Counted from the first letter of the stretch, positions 10,261 through 22,104 are shown. The stretch is DNA of 64,000 nt from Bimuria novae-zelandiae CBS 107.79 (GCA_010015655.1 ML976667.1:338523-402522); one strand, 5' to 3'. Program-made: numbers and translations. Notes: generated from the sequence alone by a model not told the origin.

Positions 10261-10393
10261 GGCTGTTTAAGTCAGCTAAGGTCACGTAAACACGATCCGC
10301 CAAGAACCAGCTTTGATGCTAGATTAGAGGTAATCCGCTAAGAAGCAGGACAATTATTAAATTACCTAAAAATAAAAAAAGAAATAGACTAGT

Positions 10394-10662
10394 TGTCGGG
10401 AGGACTTGTTGCACTAGTGCTGAAAGGAAATACTTAATAACGAGTTACATTGGGTTGATTGATGCTTGTTTTTTCGTTCTATCTACTGAGGAGTGAAGTA
10501 TATCGCGGGGTATGGAAGCTAGTCCCATATGGGGTTCGCTCCATACACATAGTGTTTCGCAACACGATAGAGGCCTTGATAACTATTGACAGAATGCTCG
10601 CTCCTCCGCACACGCACCTTCCTTGTAACATGCCTAAGGCCGTTAAAGTTGTTAATCCGACA
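10394..10662 (-). repeat. Copia 3' LTR (left copy)
   Basis: 269 bp, starts TGTCGGGAGG and ends AATCCGACA. It keeps near-normal composition and differs from the right copy almost only by transitions, with one difference in its inner 165 bp. Confidence 0.88.
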
Positions 10663-10899
10663 CTAGAAGTCTTTTCTTTCTCGATATTGAATGCGCTAGG
10701 CAGAGAGTATCGGCCTCTGCACCTAGCCCTTAACTTAGACTGTTACCTTATTGCTATTAACAAATCGTTCCAGGGCGCGGTTTGGTGATGCCTTTGTGAA
10801 AGCGTCCGCAGGGTTGTCTTCGCTGTTAATCTATTAGATCTCTGTAATCTCGCGGCGTTCGTATGACTGGCGCAGTGCCATGATGTCAATTATAAGGCG

Positions 10900-13800
10900 C
10901 TTTTCCTTAGTTGTCCCAAGCTTTACAAGGCACTCGTATAGGGAGTACGAGTCTATACAAATGACTAAGGGAACTGCGGGCAGACTAAGGCGCTCTGTAA
11001 TTATCTATAGAGTAGTAGTAATAGCAATGCCTATGTCGAACCCGTTAACCATGCCGTAGATCTTAGAGGCTAGTACGCTCCGTATAATACGCTTACACTT
11101 TATTAAGCTATAGTGTATTATGTTGCCGTAGATTATAAAGGTATTATCACTATCTGTAGACTTATTAATAAGCATAAGTATAAAGCCTAGCTGCGAGCTA
11201 AGGTCCTTGTTATTAGCAAAGGAGCCGTCCACGAATACCATTAGCTTAGCGTTAATAAGGGTGATAGGTATGTAGCGTAGTCCACGGTTAAGATTCTCTA
11301 TCTGCTATTTAAGGCGCTTGTTAAGCGCCTTAATATCCTTATTAGAAGGTTACTGCGCTTAAGCTACTATAGATAAGTTAAAAAACGCTTCTAGTTAACA
11401 TGTTAATGCGATGTACGCCCCGTAAGCGCGCTGTTTAGTGTACTATTACGCGCGATTAGGAGTATTAATATCTATAAGCTTAATCTTTCCTTCTTATCCC
11501 TTCTGCTTGAGGTTTAGGGTTGCTTTATAGTTATCCATGTTACTAGCATCTATTATAAGTGTATAGCTATTAAAGTCCAGTTGCGCGTCTGGTGTTAGCA
11601 CAGTCTTTAGCTTTAATCTAAACTATGCCTTCTTAAGCATTTTCTCTTCATGCGCTAAGAATGTGGCTGTTCTAAGCATAAGGGTATTATTAGTCTGTAT
11701 ACTAACTATGCCAAAGTCATCTGCGTTACTATTTATTACTAATAAGCATGGGTTGTATGTTAACGTAGACATGTCCAGTTCCTTATAGTAATGTCTGTGG
11801 TACGTTGTCCACCAATGGACTCCTGCTTTCGCGATTCTATATAGCGGCTTAATTACATAGAGCAGCGTGCCCTCTAGATATCTAGGTGCTAGCTTAGTAG
11901 GGAGGTGTGCTAGTATTGTTCTCTTAAGATTTATCTACGCCTATAGATATGCCTGCGTTATGTCGCAGAGCTTAAGATTTATCCCATGTTATACGAGCAT
12001 AGGTGCCAGGGCTATAATTACACGCTAGCTATAGCGTTAAATAGTTAGAGATTACGTTAAGATAGCCTCCTTACTATAGTCCTAGTATCCTTAGATAACA
12101 AGACGGGATTTTTTGTAGGGCTTAGTTGTCTTTCCTTTAACTTCTCGCACTAGACGCGACTTAAATATACGGATTCTACTATGTACTTCCTAATTGTATT
12201 ATTTAAACTTAAACACTCTACAGCCTACTAGGTCACTAATCTCTTAATTATTAGATGCCTTAAAGGGTGCGCTAGGTGTTATAATAACTCTATCGTTGCG
12301 TAGCTTTATAGCGAGCTTAAGGTTAGCCTCTTCCTTCTTCGTAATATAAACGTTTGCCTTCCTCTTGTTCCTTAATCCTAGTGGGCGGCCTCTTTTGCAT
12401 AGTTGCTTTACTAGCGGCACTATTGTATCTATAGGTAACGCGTGCTGCTGCTGCGGCGCATTAGGGTTACTCTAGAGGTGGTCTGGTCTGTAGTACGGCT
12501 TGATAACTGTCGACCGAAATGTTATTAGGCCATTAACCATGTTGACAGTGACGTTATGGCCGTCTATAGCAGCGATTTTGTACGGGCCATTCCATCCATC
12601 CTTTTCTCTCTATACCAAAACCTCGCTTTATAGCGAGAGCGCAAGCATGTCTGCGGTATCAGGTCTATTACAGGTGTTTAACGCATCCATAATTTGGCGT
12701 TTAGTAGTAAGCTTGCGTAGTTCTTTTATCGCTTTTTAAATAGCCTCGCTGCGCTTAACCATTAACGGTGACAGCGGTGACTCCATAGTCATACGTGGGT
12801 ATGCGCCAAAGACAAGTAAAGTTAGGACTAGACTATTAGGGCCTGCTGTGTTATTAATAGCTTTCACGGCTATCTAAAGAATTGCTTTATTAGACATAGT
12901 GCCAGCAAGCTCAGCGTAGAGTATATCCCATGCGCGGTGCAGGGGCGCGTGATACCTCTCTATCTTACCAACAGACTAATGTGCCTCTGTAGGTACTTGT
13001 TTGCATGTAACTCCCATAATCTTTACTTCTACGCGAAATTCTGCACTTGCGAAGTTCGTGCCTACGTCATGTGTAAGAATGTCTGGTGGTCCTTAGTAGG
13101 TATTAATCCATAACATCCGTAGTGCCTGCCATGTCTCCTTAGCTAAAATAGCGTTGAGAAACTTTGCGCCTTAAAACGAAGTTACTAAATCTACTACATG
13201 TAATGTAGGCTTACTTCTTAAGTACATCACATCCACAAGGATCTCGTAGTTAAAGTAATAGTTATCCTTAAGGGTGAACTTAAAGCGGCGCGGCGCAGAG
13301 CTATTAAGTTAATAATAATAGCAAAACTTCGTAATTTGCTTAAGAGTTCTTTCTTTAAAGTTATTGTGACCAGCATCTTTTAAGAGCCTAGCTAGTCTTA
13401 TAACAGCTAGGTGTCCAAAACGGCGATAGAGCCGTCTTAACTCTATCTCTGTGAGAAATGCAGTTGCACGCTCTCTCTTGTTAAGATAGAACCACGAATA
13501 TCCCCATTTGCGGATTACGGGGATGCGTACATTGCCCTGGACGAGCTCATCTATAGTGTTGTTAAAGTAGACCTTTAGCCTGTCCATGTCCGCAAGGCAT
13601 AGCAAGAACGGTGTAGGCGCATCTAGCACCTCAAAGTCGATTTTTCCAATCTCTGTCGGAATCTGTGCGGTGCCGATAGACACCGTAACACTACCTTTTC
13701 CGAATTTGATAGACGTTTTTCCTGCCATAGATGTGTCCATCGTGACCGTTGGGTCTTCCTGTATGAGTGCGAGGTACTGTTCCTTATCGACTGTAGATAC

Positions 13801-15900
13801 ATTGGCGGCGCCTGTATTAGGGAGGATTCCTTGGTACACAGATCGCGTGTATCGGTCCTTAATAAGGAATTGCGACGCCGGTGATGACGGTACGTCTCTG
13901 CTATATATGTCTTTACCAGAGATATAGTGTATAAACGCTTAATTTACAAGTTATTACTCCTTAAAAAATTAATGTTCCGCGTACGCAGTTATAAATTACT
14001 AATTATTAATATTATACTGCTAATCGCTGTTATTGTCATTGTCCTTGTAGTTCTTACTACCTTTATACTCTACAAGGTGCACAGAGAAGTCTACAGGCAA
14101 TAGTGTGCCTATAAAGTGACATGCGAAGAAGAACTATGTGCGGGCAGCTTTGCGTTCCTTATTAGTATGGTTAGTTAACTAGCAGCCCTCTTTCTAGCAG
14201 ACAAAGCACTTCTTCTTCTAGCGTGGCGTTATAAATTTACGTCTGCTATCGTTACTATTAAAGCGCTAATTGCCTTTGTTACCTTAGCCTCCTTAGAATC
14301 CGCCTACAAATCTGCCTTTGTCTCTAAATCCTCTTTAAGTTCTTCTATTCCTATTGTTGTAGCGGCGGTTAAGGTAGTACTAGTCTATAGCAATTATCTC
14401 ACTCCCTATAAGCATTTACCTTGTTTGCTAACGTGCAAGGTGTGTCTTAACTATAGACTATAGGTCTATAAAGAGTCCTTCGCAGATTATGGCTGGCTTA
14501 AAAAGTGCCATTTTAAGTTCTAGAACTCCACGGCACGCGTTAATAATAGTTATACGTAGGGCATTCTTACCTTTAAAGTTCTTACTAAGCGCGCGTTAGC
14601 ATAATTATAGCTTATTAAGTAATATCTATAGCACCTTATATAAGCTCTTATTAGGGTTCTCCATGCGCGTACGGGCGAAGGTTGTAGTTATCCAGTCTAT
14701 ATAGTAGTGTTAATAGTGGACGTCGTGATTAAAGTGGTTCTTGATCACTGTGTACGCATTAGAAAAGCTATTACCTCTGTCCACAACTTATATATAGAAT
14801 ATCTCTGCTCGCCTAGTAAGAATACGGGGAAACACAGCGTGGAACTGCTCTTCGTGGATGTCCACCTGCCAACAGATGCTAAAGAAGATCTTAATTTTAT
14901 TATTAAGCAGATTGTACATATCTCCTATATATTTCTTATTATTATCCTAAAGCTTAGAGAACTGCGTGATTATATTAGCGTTAAGTCGGTCATTCCGGGA
15001 CCAGCGCGGCGGCAGCGTCTTATACGGGTCATGGAGTAGCTCCAATAGTCTGCCTGGTACACCGTTCCCAGGTTGTTGTGGAAACGGCGTGATTTCACGA
15101 TATGTAATTGCTGGCGGCCGTGCCTGTGTTTGCAGTCGCCATTGCTGTGATTACGTATCTTGTTCCTACTATTGCCGAGACTGAGGTTCTCTAAGCGCAC
15201 CACTCATGAAGTGCGGTTATTAACTATTATTACTCTGTTTTAGTAGTTAGATTTTATCTATTTGGTGCATCGATTGTAGCTCTCGTGTTTTAGATTAGTT
15301 TTGAGCGTTGTGTCCTACTCTGTGCTGTTTGCTTTACTATAATTACTCTTACTACTGCCTATCTTGCTGCGAGTGCTCTGGCTGCTATAACTACGGTGCA
15401 TGTGTACCAGCTAGTAGACTGTCCTACTGTAGTGGTTGCTGCTTAGCTATTAGAGGTGTCTGTTTTACGTTCTACTGGCGCTTGTATGCCCTTAATCGTT
15501 GGTCAAATATTATAGCTTTAAATTCCACAGGGTCCCATTCGGGAGTATTCTCTAGAGTAGATAAATTATAGAGGGAATTAGCAAGCCTCGCGCAGTTGTT
15601 GCCTGTGTAAACTTCTCTATGCCATAGGACCATTTTTAGAGATTTTAGTGTATTACAGTCAACCTTGTAGAATAGCTCCTTTGTCTATCCTTTAAAATCG
15701 TAATAGTAGTCTGCACATAGATCGTCGTCCTAGGCCATTAATGCGTTATAATTACGGATAATTTTAGTAACCTAGGTTATTGCGTGCATCTCGTCTGCGT
15801 CTATTAGTATAGGTACGTCCCAGAGAGATGTGTTGACAGATTCCAGCGCCACTAGATATAGGCAGTCTCCTATAAGGTACTTTATAGTGTATTTAGCCTA
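10900..15900 (-). pseudogene. Copia gag-pol relic
   Basis: Minus-strand pieces appear in Copia order. The gag region is badly degraded (about 15,900-14,000). The protease and GAG-pre-integrase segment is at 13,839-13,309, with NTGAANVSTVDKEQY, LADMDRLKVYFNNTID and the RRFGHLAVIRLARLL helix typical of the latter. Integrase (about 13,250-12,450) and reverse transcriptase (about 12,400-11,300) are broken by stops. RNase H is at 11,241-11,005 with VFVDGSFANNKDLSSQLGFI, KCKRIIRSVLASKIYGMVNG. The many TAG/TAA codons arise from Trp and Gln codons, as expected from RIP. Not functional. Confidence 0.8.
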
Positions 15901-16335
15901 GCGCGAAGTAGCTTCCTGGCGTTTATTTAAGCTATGCTCTAACTAATTATCGCGCAGTTAAGCTTAAGCTTAAGCATTAGTATTATCTACTACGCTATCG
16001 CTGCTTTAGTTATCTACTATTATACTAGTGGTGTTAACTTGTTATTAATGTAGTTATCTCGTCGGTTAGTCGTTTCCGACGTGTGTTAGTGTACGTAACT
16101 AGGTCGTCTAAAGACGTTTATATGGTAAATTATAATACGTTGCTAACGCGCTCTGTGTCCGCGGATTAGCCTAAACTAGTAGCTTTAGAGATTAGTTAAG
16201 AGTGCTTCATGTTATCTCTACCTCGCTCTATTCTTAGCACAGTCTGCATCGACCCGAGATTTCTCACGTTAGGTTGTTAATAGCCTGTCTCTTCTTCCTT
16301 ACTATCTATAATAGCTTCTCGCGATCACTAATTAG

Positions 16336-16604
16336 TGTTAGGAGAACTTATTGCACTAGTGCTAAAAGGAAATACTTAATAACAAGTTATATTAGGTTAA
16401 TTGATGCTTGTTTTTTCGTTCTATCTACTAAGGAGTGAAGTATATCGCGGGGTATGGAAGCTAGTCCCATATGGGGTTCGCTCCATACACATAGTGTTTC
16501 GCAACACGATAGAGGCCTTGATAACTATTGACAGAATGCTCGCTCCTCCGCACACGCACCTTCCTTGTAACATGCCTAAGGCCGTTGAAGTTGTTAATCC
16601 GACA
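16336..16604 (-). repeat. Copia 5' LTR (right copy)
   Basis: 269 bp, starts TGTTAGGAGA and ends AATCCGACA. About ten transitions relative to the left copy are concentrated in its first 105 bp, the side facing the internal region; the outer 165 bp is almost unchanged. Confidence 0.88.
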
Positions 16605-16765
16605 CTAGTATATAGTATAATAATTTTCTTATTATTATTTTCTTTTTTATAGTTAACTTATATATCTTCTGTACGAGTATAGTCTTTATATAAACTAATA
16701 GTTATTTTATTTATTATAAGGTTAAATTATATAGCTACGCGCTAAGTTATTACATTAACTTATAC

Positions 16766-16846
16766 TACTAAATAATTTATAAAGTGCTACTTTAGCCTTA
16801 CTACTCTAACCTAAATTAGACTAAGGTATAAGCGCCTTATAACACT
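16766..16846 (+). repeat. 81-bp direct repeat, copy 1
   Basis: Matches 17,521-17,601 apart from scattered transitions (shared core TACTAAATAA, then a stretch ending CATAACAC/TATAACAC). The two copies lie 755 bp apart in the gag-relic tract. Copy 1 is the more AT-converted of the two. Confidence 0.6.
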
Positions 16847-16904
16847 TTAACTACCTTATAGTATAATAGCTAGACTAAGTATGATCCTAGCTATTTTAGT
16901 AGTT

Positions 16905-17760
16905 AAGCCTACTACTTCCTTAAGCCCTTAAGCTCCTACGGCCTAAAACGTAGCCGCTAAATAAGCAAAGTAGATTAAGGAGCTATAAAAACTTATAAAA
17001 TAATTAACTAGCTAGATTATAGTAACTTCTAAATAGTAATCCAAAATATCCTTACTTAACCCTTATAATAAATAGAAGGGACCTAGAACATTCCTTACTA
17101 AAATAAAGTTATATATTTATTATAACTAAAAGAAGTTCTTAACGGAATAGGACTAAACTCTAGTAATAGGTATAAATATAAAAGGAAAGGCTAACTAATA
17201 GATACACCCTATAATAAAGTAATATTTAGAACATAATAGCAACCTAGATAAGTGTGAAGAACACATAAAGGAAGTCTTCGCTAACTAGAATACGTTTAAA
17301 AAAGCCCTAAATAAAATGTTTAGCGCTATTAATAAGGAGTAATAGGCTAAATAATAGCTATAATATCTATAATAAATAAGATTAATTAAAAATTATATAA
17401 CTAAATTTAAACTCCTCTAATCCTTAATTAACTAGGACGAGTCGCTACTTATAGTTAAATACTATAATAACTTAAAGGAAGAAGTAAAGGACAAGCTAGT
17501 TTATACTTTAAGGACTATATTACTAAATAATCTATGAAGTACTACTTTAACCTTACCGTCCTAACCCAGATTAGACCAAGGTGTAAGCGCCTCATAACAC
17601 TAGTAGAGCTTACTAAATAAGATAATAAAAAGTAATATAAACTACTTAGCTATGCAGATAGCTTTAATTATTATAATATAGTCTTAATTACTTAGATATA
17701 TATGTATAGTCCTGCCTATAGTGACTAAGCTAGTTACTACTCTAGACGTAAAGGCGATTC
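16905..17760 (+). pseudogene. Gypsy gag relic
   Basis: Read through stops, the plus strand around 17,370-17,510 gives a Ty3/Gypsy gag signature: a TKFKLLQSLINWDES-like segment followed by YYNNLKEEVKDKLVYTLR. Upstream (about 17,050-17,340) lies the degraded gag segment with the usual AQAWFEP region recognisable only in outline. No matching pol or LTR pair was found in this tract, so it is a fragment. AT-rich and RIP-like. Confidence 0.55.
17521..17601 (+). repeat. 81-bp direct repeat, copy 2
   Basis: Second copy of the repeat at 16,766-16,846. It directly follows the gag-like segment and keeps more C and G than copy 1. Could be remnants of a small insertion or of a duplicated 3' segment. Confidence 0.6.
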
Positions 17761-18189
17761 TTATTATAAAGCCTATCTTATTAAAATTATAAATATTTAT
17801 ATTTAGTATGCTGTATATCTATCGCGTCTCCTCTATAAGCTTATACTAGATAGAAATTTTAATAGGATCCTTATAGAGCACACGCTAGCTATAGAAGCTT
17901 TTAAACTGCTTAATTTATAAGTTTAACTAAGTCTTAATAAAGCGTAATACTTAGTTCTTACTTATAAGCTATAGAGTAGGGATCTAGCTATATATAGTAA
18001 GTAAATAGTTAGCTATTTTATATATATTAATAATATAAAGTAGGAATTTACGTTAATTAAAGTCTAAAATTTACTCTACTAGGGCCTACTTCTTTATAGG
18101 GTGTAGCTTTCGTTTTTAGGCGTTAGTAGTAGCCTAAAGTAGGATACTATTAACGCGTTTATAAACTATAAATTAGGGGATATTAAGAG

Positions 18190-18430
18190 CCTTATAGCTT
18201 TTTAATAGCAAGAGACCTAGCTAGTCTAAATCGCCTATTTTGATAGAGCAAGTCTACCTTCTTTTTGGAGCTTCTAGGTGTACTGTGTGGCTAGCATCGC
18301 GGGTGTTGTGTAAAGACGCGTCGCGATCTTGGTGGGGTGGACTAGGGTGGCTCAATGACTGGTGAAACACATTATCGGTGCTATGCAAAATACCGTCCCG
18401 ACCCACTCTGGGCGCTTGTTAGGTAAGCGC
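18190..18430 (+). repeat. Inner left inverted-repeat fragment of mariner-type element
   Basis: Continues the left arm after the nested insertion. It pairs with the reverse complement of about 21,830-22,060: shared landmarks are AATCGCC, TGTTGTGTAAAGACGCG (TAGAGACGCG on the other arm), GGTGGGGTG, CACCAGTCA-type motifs and GCTATGCAAAATACCGTCCC. Confidence 0.75.
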
Positions 18431-18527
18431 CTCCCCGCTTTCATCGCCGTATATACCAAATTGTACTGCAGACGATGCAATTAAAGGAATTACACCGACT
18501 TTTCTTGTTGCCAGGGTACTGTAAGGT

Positions 18528-19618
18528 ATGCCGCATGATCCAGGGAGGCCCACAGGGCACCAACTGCAGCCCTCGCTGGCGCAGGCGATCGTTGAGCGCA
18601 TAAAGGCAGGGCAAAATAACCACGAGATTCACAGATCTCTCGGAGTTGACCCTAAAAGTGTATGGAAATATCGACTTAACTTGGAAGCGTACGGCCAAGC
18701 GTACCCGCCGCGATGCGTGAGGCTCGGGAGACCACCGTCGCTACGGCAATGCCATAAGGACGCGCTGCTGGAGCTCCTACGGGGCAAGCCTATGGCGTAT
18801 ATCGATGAAATGCAGGCCTTCTTGTTCGATGAATTCGACATAGAAACGTCGGCGGCCACTATCACGAGAGCTCTCGCTGGCATGAGGTGGAGTCGAAAAG
18901 CTGCGTCAAAAGCTGCCGCCGAACGCCATGAAGGTCTCCGTCGGGTGTTCCGCGCGCGCTGCCAATAGATATATAAACCAGAGCAGATTATCTGCCTCGA
19001 CGAGAGCGCTTGCAATGAGAGAACTGGCGATAGAAAGTACGCCTGGTCAGCCATAAACATGTTGGCAGACGTGAAATACTCAGCGCGACGCTTAGAGAGG
19101 TAGAGCTTGCTCCCTGCCATGGATAAGGATGGCTACGTCGATTATATAATATACCAAGGAGCGATCACCGCAGAACTGATAGAGGAGTTTCTGGCGAATA
19201 AAGTACTCCCCCATTGCAATCCTTGGCCGGGAAATTGATTGGTAATAGTCCTTGATAACGCCTCTATCTATAGGTTAGAAAATCTTGTTATATTGTGCGT
19301 AGAGGCGGGCGTTGTGCTTAAATACTTACCACTATACTCGCCGGATTTTAACCTAATTAAGCAGACCTTTAAGGTGCTAAAAAACTAGATAAAAAGGCAT
19401 TACAAACACGCTTATATTTACAAGAATTTTACTTACTTTTTAGAGGAAGTAGTGCAAAGCGTTTACTATAATAAGTTAGTATCTACGCGAGGTTTTTTTA
19501 AGTTCTGTGGATAGGTGCCGTAGGTGCTGGGCGCGGCGTAACACTATAGAGTTAGTGTCTACGACGATATCGCGGAGGTGGCCAAACCTTATCCGCTATT
19601 ATTTAAAAAAATAACTTA
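18528..19618 (+). pseudogene. Tc1/mariner-type DDE transposase relic
   Basis: The first 146 codons are open: a basic helix-turn-helix region (residues about 14-55) and a second DNA-binding region with GRPPSLRQCHKDAL. After a TAG at 18966-18968 the same frame continues with YKPEQIICLDESACNERTGD, carrying the first catalytic D, hits a TAG at 19101-19103, then a one-base insertion in an A run near 19,200. In the shifted frame come VIVLDNASIY (second D) and a YSPDFNLIKQTF-like third motif. The stops correspond to Trp or Gln positions in relatives. The gene starts about 100 bp inside the inverted repeat. It is clearly a dead transposase; the family is firm. Confidence 0.8.
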
Positions 19619-20361
19619 ATAGCTGTGCAAGGTGTAACTAATATTACTAAATTAATTGCTGTTATCCGTTTTGCGATAGCAGTTATAGTAAAGGAGTTAT
19701 AATAGGAGAGGCGTTAGCGGCGTTAATAAAGTATAGTGTTTTAGGCAGGTCTTAAAGCCTTTATAAGTAACTTAATTACTAGGCAGGCGCGTACTTAGTT
19801 AAATTTTAATTAAAAGTAGCCCGTGTATTATGTATAAAATAGAGCTCTCTTCGCCAATGTTGCCAGCTCTCTACTTAATTACCTCCCCTACGTAACCTGT
19901 CACGCTCTTTCTACTCTAGATTCTCTTTATACACCTTTGCGGCGCCCTCCTTATCGCTCTCCGTAAGTCCATTATACCCGGATCGCCACCGGATCGCCAT
20001 TTTACGCAGGCGGAGGAGCAATAGCACTAGTAACTTAAAATGCTATTCTTATATAGCGTACGGCATCCCCGCGTTGGACGGATCTATAAGCATATTAAGG
20101 TTAATTTTGCCACGTTTAACAACGTCAAGGAGCACCTTATTAACTTTATACACCTTTATAGCTATTACTTGCTCCCTCCACTAGTTAAAGAAGAACCAAG
20201 TATAGTAAGAAAGCTCTACCTAATTAGTATACGTTAACTCCTGCCACGCTAACGCACTTAACGTGCTTCTTAAGCTTATAGAAGGCGCCGTATCTAACGT
20301 CTAAGGATACTATTAGTAGCCTAAAACTTAACTTTATGCTAATTAACTTATACAAAGCGAG

Positions 20362-21689
20362 TTGGCAGTAATTACCTTTATAAAGTCGTCTATATTAAGG
20401 TTAGATCTGGCACCTTTTTTAGCCCTCTACGCTAACTTTTCCCTCGCAACTTTCTCCCTGGCTAGCGTTAGGCTTAGTTGTATATTATTATGCAGCTCCT
20501 TAACTATACACCTGCCCTTTGTTATATCTCGCGCCTATGCCGCCACTATGGTGCTGCTCGCTAGGTAGTAATTCTTGAACCGATTAGGTTGCCTGGGCGT
20601 ACGTTTGACCTAGCACACGTACGGATAGTTGCCACAGTGGGTATCCTGGCATCGCCATTTATCGCGTATCGCGACTATAGGGCCCTCGCCGACGGCAGTA
20701 TACGCAAGGACGTCTGGCAGGTCATGTAACTAACAATGAGTTGCGGTAAGTCGCGGCGGAGAGCTCTGAGAGCTCTGAATACTCTATAAGCTAAATACCC
20801 CCCCATTACGCGTCCCACTGTTTTGGCCAGTTTCTAGCTCCGCCAGCGTTAAATTAAAGTTAACGTAAGTTACCTTAGTAATAGACTCCTCCTTTAACTT
20901 GTACGCGCGCTTAACGACCTGCATAAACGTAATACTATTACTACGCTTAAGAGACTGCGCAAGTCTTTATCGCTTAGGTACCTGCGGTGTATATATAACC
21001 GCAGTTAAATTTTTTACTACTATTTTAATAGGCGGAATTGACTATGCTAGGTCTCGTATAACCTTGTCTACCCAGTGCCAGAGCTCTGCGTAGAAGTACG
21101 TACGTATTATTATTTTAGTGTTAAATTTAGTTTTAACTTCCTCCTTCCGTAAGAACGCACGCTAGCGGCAGGTAACGTATAGCTTAACTTTATATAATTC
21201 TAATAATTTGTTAAGTACCCTATTATTACAATTTTAGCTATTATTATTAATTTCTAATATAACTTCTAGCGGTGTCAGCGCGTTAACTTTAGAAAAAATT
21301 AATAAATTCTTATCGTCGTTAAATACCCCCCTATTACGCGATTGCTTACGCTCGTTGTTACCTTTATCGCTACTAACGTTATTAAATACCCCCTTATTAG
21401 GCGATTGCTCGCGCGCGGAGTTTTCTAGTAACGCAGGCCTTTAAGCTAACTAAGGTTCTTTGTCCTTAGGGTAATCGTTAACGTATATATTGACGTCGTT
21501 GTTAACGCTGTCGCCCTCTGGCAGAGGTCCTTCCTCCTCTGTAGGTCCTTCCTTTTCTATGCCTGCAAATCGTATAACGCGCAGGGGCGCCCTCGTCGGT
21601 GGGGTCTTTTTTTGTGCCTTGGCCTTCCTCGAAGGGTTGCGGCCAGCGTCAAACACCTTTGAAACCTTCCTTTTTCGAGTACTCGGCAT
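20362..21689 (-). pseudogene. Antisense passenger gene relic of the mariner-type element
   Basis: A second decayed gene runs opposite to the transposase. It opens with an intact 79-codon stretch from an ATG at 21,689 (MPSTRKRKVSKVFDAGRNPS, then K/R-rich and acidic segments, a nuclear-protein look). Further down the minus strand, read through stops, are HDLPDVLAYTAVGEGPIVAI, DKWRCQDTHCGNYPYVCW (about 20,725-20,570) and a helical ARDITKGRCIVKELHNN segment (about 20,565-20,365). The spaced WxC/C/C pattern suggests a zinc-binding DNA-binding module. The split reading frame is my inference. I cannot name the family or function. Confidence 0.5.
21321..21410. repeat. Repeated AAATACCCCC motif
   Basis: AAATACCCCCCTATTACGCG followed by ATTGC occurs at 21,321-21,345 and, slightly changed, at 21,384-21,408. 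A shorter third match lies at 20,793-20,812. All are inside the mariner-type element, in the passenger-gene relic. Confidence 0.65.
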
Positions 21690-21702
21690 GATACATTCGC
21701 TA

Positions 21703-21720
21703 TAGGCGACTTACCGCCTA
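21703..21720. promoter_or_regulatory. Hairpin TAGGCG-N6-CGCCTA upstream of passenger ORF
   Basis: Perfect 6-bp inverted repeat with a 6-nt loop (ACTTAC), ending 14 bp upstream of the minus-strand ATG at 21,689. The same palindrome with one loop difference is at 29,262-29,279. Could be a regulatory or binding site, or transposon debris; the role is unknown. Confidence 0.4.
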
Positions 21721-21829
21721 TTTATACCTCCTAGTAAGTTAATTTTCCTCTATTACATTGTCTCTTATACAAATTTTGTATGTGAGGTGATAAAGGCGGG
21801 GAAGCGATTACCTAATGAGCGTGCAGCCA

Positions 21830-22102
21830 CTCAGAAGCTTGCCCCAAGTGGGTCGGGACGGTATTTTGCATAGCATTATAACGTGTTCCACCAGTCAGTG
21901 GGACACCCCACCAAAATCACGACGCGTCTCTACACAACACCCACGATGCCCACCACACAACGCACCCAGTAGCTCTAAAAGGAAGCTAGGCTAGCTCTAT
22001 CGACTTAGGCGATTCGGATGAAACAGTTCTCTAGCTATCGAAAGGCTGCATTTGGTAGGGTGGCTCACTGGCTGGTGTGGCTCATTGACTGGTGACATAC
22101 GT
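21830..22102 (-). repeat. Right inverted repeat of mariner-type element
   Basis: Continuous about 270-bp arm ending ACGT next to TA (22103-22104). Contains two outer 17-bp motifs (CACCAGTCAATGAGCCA type, on the minus strand) and one inner copy in the opposite sense (21,892-21,908), so the arm is itself partly palindromic. Confidence 0.75.
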
Positions 22103-22104
22103 TA

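Larger units (their letters stand above)
10394..16604 (-). mobile_element. Copia LTR retrotransposon (RIP-damaged)
   Basis: The element has two 269-bp LTRs, each starting TGT and ending CCGACA (TGTCGG...CCGACA in the left copy), flanked by the 5-bp duplication CTAGT (10389-10393 and 16605-16609). The coding strand is minus, so the 5' LTR is the right-hand one. Length is 6.2 kb, normal for a fungal Copia element. It sits inside the AT-rich tract that splits the left arm of the mariner-type element. Confidence 0.88.
9108..22102 (+). mobile_element. Tc1/mariner-family DNA transposon with nested insertions
   Basis: Both ends begin ACGT...CACCAGTCA and are flanked by TA (9106-9107 and 22103-22104), the duplication typical of Tc1/mariner elements. 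Inverted repeats of about 290 bp run inward. The right arm is continuous (about 21,830-22,102). The left arm is split into 9,108-9,175 and about 18,190-18,430 by about 9 kb of AT-rich retroelement and transposon relics. Without that insert the element would be about 4 kb. It carries a DDE transposase relic (plus strand) and an antisense second gene relic. Parts next to the inverted repeats have normal base composition; the centre is AT-rich and full of stops, consistent with RIP. The exact left breakpoint of the nested insert is approximate. Confidence 0.75.

Noticed and set aside
21884..22102. Separate 219-bp MITE flanked by TA
   Set aside because: It can be read so, but the inverted match continues past 21,884 into about 21,830 and into the other arm beyond 18,395, so it is better explained as the element's long terminal repeat.
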